Source: Motacilla alba alba (Eukaryota; Chordata; Aves; Passeriformes; Motacillidae). Taken from it: DNA of 64,000 nucleotides. The DNA is taken from the NCBI RefSeq assembly GCF_015832195.1, contig NC_052027.1, positions 10,040,149 through 10,104,148 of the forward strand, written 5' to 3'. Below are positions 51,701-59,632 of the stretch, in pieces (the stretch's first letter is position 1; every line of letters begins with the position of its first letter). The position numbers and the translations under genes are program-made. The notes beneath the pieces were generated by a model. That model worked only from the letters and a program-made list of their open reading frames with translations. It searched no databases and was not told the origin of the DNA.

Positions 51701-54700
51701 ACACCTGTGGTAGGGCCACCTGAGCCCATGGAGGTTTTGATCTCCATACCAGTGAGTGAGTCAATGAGCTGCTGCTGGCCCCACATTCACTGAATTGGTA
51801 ATGGTGGAGAAAAACCAGTGATAGTGTTTAGCTGAATATTCAGACTGACATCCCTAAGAGCTTTTTGAACAGTAACAAGATAATATTACTCAGCCTGTAA
51901 CAGGTCCAAAACACAGCTCTACCCTCTGCCTGAATTCACCTCCCTCAGTTCATATTTCATTCTGCTTGCTTGTTGTCTTCTTCTGAATTCTACCTTGATT
52001 GTTGATTCTGGGGACAAGCTGTCCTCTTATTTTTGCCTGCAGTGCCAGTAACTCCATTATCAATCTGTAACAAACTGCACACAATGAACATCTGTCAGGC
52101 TGAAATGCAGCATCTGAGTTATAGTAGGTCACCAGCTCTTGGTGAGTGTCTTAAGAATGGAGGAAGAAGAAAGGGGAATGAGACTCAGCATTTAAATATT
52201 GAGTGCCTGAATCACAGAGTAACGAGTAAATACCACTGTTCAAATATCTTGAAAGTGAGTGGCACCTCTTGCATCTCTGAGTTCTGGGCACAGCTGGAAT
52301 CTGATAATGTGAAAACTTAGCTGGGGATTATGAATAGAACTGCACAAGATATCTGAAGAGGAGGTAGATAATATTTGCAAGGCTTACAACAGCCTGGTCA
52401 CCTGGAAAACTGATGTAAAAAAGCAAGTTTTACCTTATGTAACCCCCATTATGCCAAACAAGGAATCCTACTTAGAACCAGATCCTGCTCCCTTTGAAGT
52501 AAGTGGAAAACTTTCCATTTGTTTCGTTGTGGAGGATCAGGCCCACAGGGAGTCTAGTTTGTCTCTGTAAACAGGATAAAGAAGCAAAAGAAACATCCGA
52601 GGCCACTTGTAAGAATTTCCTGGCACTGTAGGTACCAATAATTAACAAGTAAAAAAAAAAAACCTAATGCTTTATACAAAAACATTTTCATCCACATTTG
52701 CTTTCCTCTTTTTGAACTTACTTCTCATGAGCTAGAAAGAGAATTGTGAAATGTTTGGCAAACAGAAAGGACTTTGGTCTAGATTCTGTGTTCTGTCCAT
52801 ATGCACTTTCTGCTTTGTAAACTTTGTTCTGGAAGCACCTCTGGACTCGCCTAAAATGGGCCACCAAAGCAGATCCTAAACCTGGCAGCTCTGTAGAGAC
52901 ACACATAACTTTGTACATCCTGCAGGGTCAATACCTTGGACAGGATTGTGTTCTGTTGCATCCAACCATAGAAGAACACTAGATGCATTCAGCTGGCTGG
53001 GTGCTGGCAGTTGTTTCACTTGTAACAGCATGTTAAAAACCTCCATTAATAAAAACTAAAAAAAAAAAAAAAAAAACTTAAAAAAAAAAAAAAAAGACTG
53101 GGAAATTATTTGTAAGAGTTTGAAAAATGCAGGCTGTGATATTCAGAAAGGAGAATTTTGCCATTAGCTACCATACAAAGCTATTGAAGCTGGGTGAGGA
53201 ATGACATCTCTGTGTCTCCTTTTATTTTTCTGATCTGAGGAAAGCTAAATAGAAACCAAGAAAACATTACTGTCAATAGCAACAGACCTCAAATTCAAGA
53301 CATGTTTGTCCTGAAGTTTCTTGCCTATTTACAGCTCCCATCTTGATATTTCAAAGTTTTCCTCCTATCCAACATGATATTCTCAGTAGTTTGTACAGGA
53401 AATGTGATCTAGATTAATTGTTTTGAGGAGGGTGCATGGCTTGTTTAAAAAAAAAAAAAAAGCCCCACAGAAAGATTAAGTTTTTCTCCAAAATAAGAAG
53501 TCAGAGAATATTTTCCTTGGATCCCGTGCACCTATTTTGGATCTCACTGTATTTTCACAAACTTATGACTAGAAATATGCATGAAACTCTGTAGGATTTC
53601 AAAATATGAGGAATGATGCACCATTTGGACATTGGGTTTACAAGCTGCAGTTTTCTTGTATCCATTTGTTGCTATGACACTGTGGCATCTGTGACATTGC
53701 TTCTCATGGGGCTGCTTTTCTTATTGGCAGCCTCAGTGGAGAAGGAAAAGCTGAATGGGTCACTATGACTGCAGTGATATATCCACAGATAAACTGATTA
53801 TTGATAGACTATCCAACAGCCATAGCTCGTCCAATCCCTCCAAAATGGTGTTGAAAAATATTGGTTCAAAAGTATGAAGAAATTTGCTTTCATTTTCTCC
53901 ATTATTTAGCCTCCATGTAGTCTCAGTTTAGCAGCATTAGGAGTATTACAAATGGAAGAGATTTCTGTCAGAGTAGGAAGAGATGACTTGCAACTTAACA
54001 CAATAATGCATTTCCTAAGACCCAAGTGCAGAATGATCTCAGATTTTGGTCCTATCCCATATCAAACAATTACAGTTGTATTCTACATGCAATTGTCTTT
54101 GTTAACTGCAGAAGATAAATACATCATAGGACGACTATGAACAATTAAGAGGCTGAAACTCATATCACTTAAGTCTTTCTGTGGAGGTCTTTATTTTTTT
54201 GTAGCATTTTATTTAATTACCTAACAGCAACCCAGGAAACAAAGCTGTTCTGCCTTCAATCTGTGGATGATGTGACATCATCCACATTAAAAACTGTGTG
54301 TCCTGGGACTTGTTCTGCCCATGTGTACCTTAAATATTAGATGGGGCCTGTGGATTGAATTGGATTATTTCTGGATGTGCAGTGTTTGTAACATCTTTTC
54401 CACACCCTGTTTTATGTGGGTCACCATTACCATGTGACTGAAAGCAGAGCACCTTTCCTCTGCCAAGGAATTGCAAAATGGCAAAGTCTTTTTTGCAGTG
54501 TAGGTTGGCTGATGGGAGCTGTGTCATTGGTGTTGAACCCTCAACAACAAAGGCCTTTTCCTCCTGCTTGTAGGCAAGGAGATTGCTGTATTTCAAGCCA
54601 AAAAGTTACACACTTACATAAACTCCCCCATGCCATCTGTGTAAACCAAACCTTGAGATCTGGACCTATGTGAACTCTCCCCTAACCAGTACAATATCAT

Positions 54701-57185
54701 TATTGGTAAATATTAGATAAAATGCAAAAGGATCCAGGGACCTGGATCCTGCAGGAGTGGATTTTGTTTTGTGTTTGAGAAAGACTTAAGTTATAATGTG
54801 TATAATACAGAAAAGATGAATACAGTAGCATGATCATCTTTACTCCAGGCTTGTGTGATCTGGGAGTAGAATTTTAAATTTTTATCACTTAGGGTTTCAC
54901 ATTCCTCTGGTTAGTACAAAAGTAGAACCTAGGAAGGATTTGGGGAGAACCTTCCAATCATATCTGCAGAAGGGGGATCAACAGCTCATTTTGGTCATTG
55001 GAGAAGAGGAGACAAGGAGGAATCACCTTAATTTGCAGCAGAGATTATTTAGGCAGGCACTAAAGAAGAGCTTTCAAAATGTTAAAACCAGAACAACTAC
55101 TGAAGGTTTGCACGTTCTTTGTCAGGAAAATCTCGCTCAAAAAGCATTCACTAGTGCATGGTGCAGGTGTGCTTGATCACACCTTTCTGTCAGGACACAA
55201 ACCAGCCCACTTGTGGTCTTTTCCAGGCCTCCTCTAGGATTCTAGAGACAGTTAAAACTACAGAAGGCTTTTCTTATTTTTTGCACAGCTGTGTTTGAAT
55301 TCTTGCTTAGACAAAGACTTGATAATATCTGTGAGAATCATGTGCTGCATCCACCCTCTGTCTCCTGGGACATGAGTCACTCCTGAAGTGCATTTCATCA
55401 AAACTATTTCACCTTCTGCCCTGTGAAGTCATCGATGGCACAAAAAGATTCTATTCCCTTGTGACCAGTGGGAAAAATATCCAGTCATAGTTTACAGTGG
55501 TTATGCGAGTAACACACACAATATTGTGTTTTCCTTTTCTGATGGGCAGAATGTTTATTTTTCTACCAGCTGCATTCACTTAGTGTGTTATTCATCTATT
55601 AGATTTCACTATGTGTCTATTTAACAGTTTGCAGTAAGGATGAGCCACTCTCTAAACAGCTTTTCTCCACACAGTTATGATTTAAGTGGGTCTATATTAT
55701 TTGAATCTGGTAGTGTCACATAGTATAGCTGAATCTTGGATTTATATCACAGATGGAACAGATTCAGAAATGATTTGAAAGTCATACAGCCCTAATTATC
55801 TTACAATATCTACCTCTGAACCTAGGAAAGTTGAAAGGAAGACAATGAATACACATTCCAAAATAACTTAAACCAAAATGTCAAGTGTACCATGTATCTA
55901 AAGGGACAGAAATTAGGTTAGGATGTTTTTCTTGAGTCTTTTATGTCAGAGTGCACTGGGGGCTAGAGTTTTAAGGGTTATTTGGGTTTTCAAAACCCAA
56001 TACGGAGACAGAGACTTCTGGATCCAGGGGAGATATTGACTAGTTTAAAGTGGCTTGAATTCCATCTCTGATGTATGTGTGTAGATGTACCTGGATATTT
56101 GATTAGATTAAATCTCCCCATGATTGTTATTACAGTTATTACATTTATTACATTACACAATGCTTGCAGCTAAAATCAGAAAGGTGCCATCAGTCATTTT
56201 CTCCGAATTTTAGTGTCTGAGAGTTCATTCAGACACAACTCCTCTCATGCACATCTAGAGTCAAATGCAGATAAAAGACTGAAGAGGGAAGGGATGCTCC
56301 AAGTACTACAGAATGATTTTATTACAAGGATTGGCTTTTTTTTTTAATAATTCTAACTTATTTTAAGATGCATTTATAAAAGAGTGGGAGAGCAGAAGTT
56401 ATTTTCACATCCTGAGCGTTTCTGTCTATGTTGTGAAAGTAACAGAAGGTTGAAAGCCTAAAAGTGATGGCTGAAACCCTAAGTATGACAGAACTGCTCA
56501 TGTCACACAGACTCAGAAAATCTGAGATCTGATGCTGAAATTCTGCCCAGGGCAGACTTTATATCAAAGATACTAGTTCAGTTCTGTGCAGGCATATAAG
56601 TAGGAGATTCACTCACTGTATTTGGGGTTGGATCTCTGCTCCAATTACAAAGACCCCTTTCAATTTATAGGTATCTTGAGGTCCAGAATTTTTAGCAATT
56701 TATTTAAGAGTTCCAGTTATTATACATGAAACTGTAGAAAGAAGTATAGGAAATATTTTCCCAGAGTGGTGTAGGTTTCACTAATGTGGATTGACTCTGC
56801 TGCCCTTTTTTTGGATAGGCTTAGGGAGGCTGGGACAGGATCACACATAAAATGTACATTCAGGCTGAGGCAGCAGAAGCAGGTAGCAAGTCTGGCAAGC
56901 TGATAAATGTCTGGAACTCACCATGTTCTCCATGACTCCCGTCCTGTTGGCGAGCTCACATTCCTCTGCATGCCCATTGCAAAAGCAGCTTCCCCGGACG
57001 ATCAGGTCATAAATAGCATAGTGGGCAAATCTTTGGGGTTTCTCTACCAATCCTGAGCCATGGCAGGGACATTCCTGTCTTTTTAACAAAAGCAGGCGGA
57101 GATTGGTGAGCTTCAGGAGATCCTGAGCCTCAGGACTGTAAGGGTCTTCGATCTTGTTAGCCGGACTTAAGGCACGATAAATCAC
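33574..57185 (-). CDS. NTN4-like: Netrin-4-like secreted basement-membrane protein (3' eight exons)
   Basis: Netrin-4 family proteins are secreted, bind laminin gamma chains and disrupt or remodel laminin networks. They differ from netrins 1-3 in having a laminin-beta-like N-terminal domain. Eight minus-strand exons (56922-57185, 45373-45499, 44832-45020, 36988-37201, 36171-36307, 35514-35582, 34196-34366, 33574-33710) join in frame to 435 codons plus stop, all GT-AG. Domains in order: end of the laminin N-terminal domain (YAIYDLIVRGSCFCNGHAEEC), three laminin-EGF repeats (HNTAGDHC, HNTEGHRC, CKPGVAGPNC), a linker (WKWNDHEQGFSALRHP) and the NTR/C345C domain (SAHDKGTHAEV, YPESWTNRGCTCPILNPG, final Cys-Lys). 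NTR cysteines match human netrin-4, as does the length from this point. Sequons NRT, NAT, NES and NRS are present. The signal peptide and most of the N-terminal domain lie beyond the window. About 70 percent identity by eye to human NTN4, and its different location, favour a paralogue. Confidence 0.94.
33718..33741. repeat. A24 homopolymer (T24 on the minus strand)
   Basis: Uninterrupted run of 24 A on the plus strand. On the minus strand it is the polypyrimidine tract of the last netrin-4-like intron, ending 7 bases before the acceptor. Confidence 0.95.
34196..34366 (-). CDS. NTN4-like: Netrin-4-like exon, NTR domain core
   Basis: Encodes VIKARILSAHDKGTHAEVVV, VKKVLK, SNRSIYPESWTNRGCTCP and ILNPG. 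Acceptor TTCTGGCAG, donor GTAAGG. Confidence 0.97.
34446..34475. repeat. 15-bp tandem duplication
   Basis: ATTTTAACACCTTGA occurs twice head to tail in the netrin-4-like intron just upstream of the NTR core exon. Confidence 0.9.
35514..35582 (-). CDS. NTN4-like: Netrin-4-like exon, start of NTR domain (69 bp)
   Basis: Encodes EKCVCKEKVLGSVSDFCQMK and YAY, matching human KCECKEQ and FCGMKYSY. Acceptor CTGCTAG, donor GTAAGT. Confidence 0.95.
36171..36307 (-). CDS. NTN4-like: Netrin-4-like exon, EGF-NTR linker
   Basis: Encodes YDSEPFFNVPIGGRIPELIQ, an NES sequon and EWKWNDHEQGFSALRHP. Only the WxW/QGFSAL part is close to human, so this is the most divergent exon. Acceptor CCCCCAG, donor GTACAG. 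Confidence 0.92.
36308..36987 (-). other. Netrin-4-like intron between the third EGF repeat and the linker
   Basis: Short intron with canonical borders. It contains a near-exact tandem copy of ATGTAACCTAAAAAA at about 36831-36861 and nothing else I can name. Confidence 0.7.
36988..37201 (-). CDS. NTN4-like: Netrin-4-like exon, third laminin-EGF repeat
   Basis: Encodes CACQPMGSANAT, CYCKPGVAGPNCDRCLVGYW and CRPCDCARDCDQRTGTC. Acceptor TCCCTAG, donor GTAAAG. Confidence 0.97.
37202..44831 (-). other. Netrin-4-like intron (7.6 kb)
   Basis: AT-rich, with a T18 run at 41541-41558 and one phase-compatible cassette-exon candidate at 43678-43716. No other coding signal is seen on either strand. Confidence 0.65.
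43678..43716 (-). other. Candidate 39-bp alternative exon of the netrin-4-like gene
   Basis: On the minus strand a pyrimidine-rich acceptor (CTTCTGATTTTCACAG) and a strong donor (GAAG/GTGAGC) enclose 39 bases. The length is a multiple of three, the phase fits both neighbours and no stop arises. Inclusion would insert LFLTEHGSADRAE between EGF repeats 2 and 3. No homologue is known to me. Confidence 0.3.
44832..45020 (-). CDS. NTN4-like: Netrin-4-like exon, second laminin-EGF repeat
   Basis: Encodes CRCHNHAESCHFDLSVW, GGVCDNCQHNTEGHRCQRC and KPGFYRD. Acceptor CTCACCAG, donor GTAAGT. CpG-rich for this region. Confidence 0.97.
45373..45499 (-). CDS. NTN4-like: Netrin-4-like exon, first laminin-EGF repeat
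   Basis: Encodes VHGKCVCRHNTAGDHCEKCA, PLYNDQPW and DGKTGAPNECR. Acceptor CTGGCAG, donor GTAAGT. Confidence 0.97.
47300..47555. promoter_or_regulatory. Intragenic CpG island
   Basis: I count about 30 CpG in roughly 256 bases, with GCC/CGC runs, whereas the kilobases on either side are CpG-poor. It lies about 1.8 kb upstream (minus strand) of the first EGF exon. It could be an internal promoter of the netrin-4-like gene, a promoter of a non-coding RNA, or a regulatory element. The open frames across it look like nothing known. Confidence 0.55.
53058..53095. repeat. Two A runs (A19 and A16) separated by CTT
   Basis: A19 at 53058-53076 and A16 at 53080-53095, with AATAAA a few bases upstream (about 53048). 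It could be the tail of an old retroposed copy, but the preceding 300 bases resemble nothing I recognise. Confidence 0.6.
54262..54286. promoter_or_regulatory. 25-bp near-perfect palindrome (12-bp arms, 1-base centre)
   Basis: TGTGGATGATGT, then G, then ACATCATCCACA. The centre contains TGACATCA-like bZIP half-sites. It may be a dimer-binding site or a structural element; the regulatory role is inference. Confidence 0.4.
56922..57185 (-). CDS. NTN4-like: Netrin-4-like exon, end of laminin N-terminal domain
   Basis: 88 codons, phase 0: VIYRALSPANKIEDPYSPEA, LLKLTNLRLLLLKRQ, RFAHYAIYDLIVRGSCFCNG and an NRT sequon, ending ENM. Acceptor CTCTTTCAG, donor GTGAGT. The upstream exon with the rest of the domain is not in the window. 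Confidence 0.96.
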
Positions 57186-58475
57186 CTGAAAGAGAGAAGG
57201 TTCACATCCCAGAGCTGATAGTAGTGCTCTGCATACTCAGCAAATACCCCAAGATGATTTTAGGAAAAAGCAGTAACTTCTTGCAGAACAGGCAATATGT
57301 CAAGGACAAGATAACTCTACTTCCTTGTGTTTCTGAGCCCAGTGACAATACTGTCACTCAGAGAAATCCAAGGTTTATTGGCATAAATGCAGTGTTAATG
57401 CCATCCCAATTTCTGGAAGAATTTTAGGAGCATGACTTTAGCATGAGTTCTAGAGTCAGGTAAACAAAGGCACTGAGGGCATCTGTGAAAGAAGTGGAAA
57501 CTGTGATCAGACTTTTTTCCTAGGTCACTTGAACTATGGTGGAAACACAGCTTAGCTTAGGGCAAGTGAGCACTGGGGGAGCCCTGTCTGCACACAAAGC
57601 CTGGTGGTTTATTCTTAGAAGCAGCTAGAGAGCAGTGAGTTCACAGGACCCAAAGTTCTTGGTGCCTGCTGGCTATCTGCAGGTTGTTACTCTTTTGTCA
57701 CAGCATTTCTGCTGTTTGATAGTTCTCCAGAGCAGCAGCAGTTGTGACTACTTTGAGCATCACAATTCTAATTTGGTGTTTAACAGTGGCTGTTGTATTT
57801 TAGCTCACCAGCACTCTACCCTTCTCTATCTCTTGGGGTGTGCTTGTTTCTGTTGCTTTTGGGAGAGTTTGATAGTGGAGGGTTGCACCACAGTCCTTGC
57901 CAGTGAAATAGAAAACTGCTAGCACTGTTTCCAGGCTTAGATGTGCTAACTCAAATTTGACAGTAGTTTTCTCCTCTGCTTGAGTTTTTCCATCATGGCA
58001 GAGGTATTTCCCCTTGGGATTCTCTGGCCCTGCTTTATAAGTGGTCACAGTCTCTGTCTGACTCACTCTGTCAGTATTAGCAGAGTGAAATCTTTGTTTC
58101 CATAGGGATTGCCTTTTTCTCTCTCTCAGTTTTTCTTTTTCTTTCTTCCTAGTGAACTGATCCATTTAAATGTTTGTAGCATGTAAAATACTTTTGCTCC
58201 TTTTAGCTTGCAGAAGCCACAAAAGAGCTTGTGGTACATGCCTAGGAGATAGTTCAGTTGTATGTTGATGGCACATGGGGAGATAAATACTCTTAATTAA
58301 CAGAATCAGCTGCCAGGCTTTGCACAGAACCCAGCAAAGGCCGTGGTACCTCTCCCACCTGTCCACAGTGTTTTCTATTGGATTAACTCTGTTCTTTTTT
58401 TTTCTTTTAATTCTCTTCTCTTATACTGTCAGCTACTTACAAAGCTGCAAACAGCCTTGCTTGGTGAGACCAGAG

Positions 58476-58680
58476 ATGCTCATAGTTCCTTGTTTGACAG
58501 AGCTGTGGGCAGATTGCCCAGGCTGTGCAATGCAGGTGCCCACATTCCCCTGACCAATGAAGCCATGACAAAATAGCCCAAGCGTTTCCACCCTGGTGTC
58601 TGCATTCCCCTGGCCAATGGAACCATAAGCAAATGGCTCATTCTGTTTTGTGCAGGTGCCCAGCATTCCCCGTACTGGTG
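58476..58680. repeat. 60-bp imperfect minisatellite with CCAAT elements (about 3.5 copies)
   Basis: Units start near 58476, 58536, 58596 and 58656. The middle two share GCATTCCCCTGGCCAATGG / ACATTCCCCTGACCAATGA and an AAATGGCTCA / AAATAGCCCA segment. The period is 60, so the minus-strand frame shows a 20-residue repeat (IGQGN...). CCAAT boxes, and a TTATATGAG stretch about 100 bases on, resemble a retroviral U3 enhancer, but no LTR borders were found. Confidence 0.65.
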
Positions 58681-59283
58681 GATTCACAGGACAAAGACCA
58701 AATCTGCATATCTGTCCAGTTCCCCTAATCCAGGATGGTCTGATCTTTTGGTGGAAACCATTATATGAGCCCTGTCTCTTTCCCAGTCCCTTGTGGATCA
58801 CACAGAGCCAGAGTGGCTTCTCCTGAGCAAAGAGTCCTGAGCACCTGGTTGTGTACAGACACACACATATCTCACTCTCATGTGGTCAGCTAAACTAAGA
58901 CCAAGGCAGGCAACTGGGTGGAAAATTCTGAAGAGCCTGATGAGCTCAGAGGTGTTGAACAATGCTTAGAACTCCCAATGAAACTGTTTAAATGGGCATA
59001 AACCAGAGGAATTGAGGGTAAAGCAGTCTATTTAGTCACTAGCTTTTATAAGCTCACACTTTTAAAAGTGTTCTCACACTGAGCATTCTTGTCTCTGGTT
59101 TCTCTAATATACACACTTAGTTAAAATGGTATCTCCTTTCAAATGGACCTCCAGAGGATACCCACCAGATCAGTGGCTTGAGAACACAAATGCTAGAGGT
59201 ACTTCACTCCATAAAACAGACATCTGAAAGGTAATGATAAAGCACTGGTTTCTGCAAGACCCGCTCTGCTCCTGCCAGTGATC

Positions 59284-59289
59284 TTATAC
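59284..59289. repeat. Target-site duplication, left copy (TTATAC)
   Basis: Identical to the 6 bases directly after the LTR. Confidence 0.8.
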
Positions 59290-59626
59290 TGTTGCATATA
59301 GGAAAAGCCTTATAAAATAAGGGCCTTATTACCCTTGTAAAATCATGGCTCAGGCCTGCTACTTAGGCTAAGCAGAAGGGAACTGTGGGAGAGTGACTCA
59401 GCTGGAATAGGGGTAGAGAGATGTGAGAGCCGTGAGAGCCATGAGAGCCGCGCTGCATGACTGCCGCGTGTCCACATCGTGGTGCGTGGTGTGTGGTGCT
59501 TGGGCTTGTTGTGCCTTAAAACTGTGTAAGCTGATAACTGGCTCACTGCTTAAAAAGGCTGGTTCTTGCAATAAAGTGACTCCCCTTTGCACTGCCTGGG
59601 GACTCTGTGTGGCTTTGCTTTGTACA
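59290..59626 (+). mobile_element. Solo LTR of an endogenous retrovirus (337 bp)
   Basis: Begins TGTTGC, ends TTGTACA (TG...CA with TGT/ACA inverted ends) and is flanked by an exact 6-bp duplication, TTATAC. Six-base duplications are typical of class II (ERVK/alpharetrovirus-like) elements. Inside are a TATA-like TTAAAAA near 59549 and an AATAAA at 59570-59575, which set the plus orientation. There are also three tandem copies of a 9-bp unit (RTGAGAGCC, 59423-59449). Retained CpGs suggest a fairly young insertion. No internal viral sequence or second LTR is next to it, so it is a recombined remnant without genes. It sits antisense in the netrin-4-like intron. Confidence 0.82.
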
Positions 59627-59632
59627 TTATAC
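59627..59632. repeat. Target-site duplication, right copy (TTATAC)
   Basis: Identical to the 6 bases directly before the LTR. Confidence 0.8.

Larger units (their letters stand above)
45500..56921 (-). other. Netrin-4-like intron (11.4 kb)
   Basis: Mostly AT-rich and featureless. It holds an isolated CpG island (47300-47555), a purine-rich stretch on the plus strand near 48.5-48.95 kb, three tandem copies of a 10-bp unit (GTTTCATCCA, 50706-50735), two A runs near 53.06-53.1 kb and a 25-bp palindrome (54262-54286). No exon is recognised. Confidence 0.65.

Noticed and set aside
57800..58165. 121-codon minus-strand open frame
   Set aside because: No recognisable domain and no flanking splice logic in the netrin frame. 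Its Lys/Arg/Glu-rich start comes from a pyrimidine-rich stretch.
58433..58864. 143-codon minus-strand open frame with a 20-residue repeat
   Set aside because: The repeat reflects a 60-bp DNA minisatellite whose period is a multiple of three. There is no start context, family match or splice evidence.
59290..59320. TATAAAATAA at about 59310 as the LTR promoter TATA box
   Set aside because: It would leave a U3 of only about 20 bases before it. The TTAAAAA close to the AATAAA near 59570 fits a class II LTR with a short R better.
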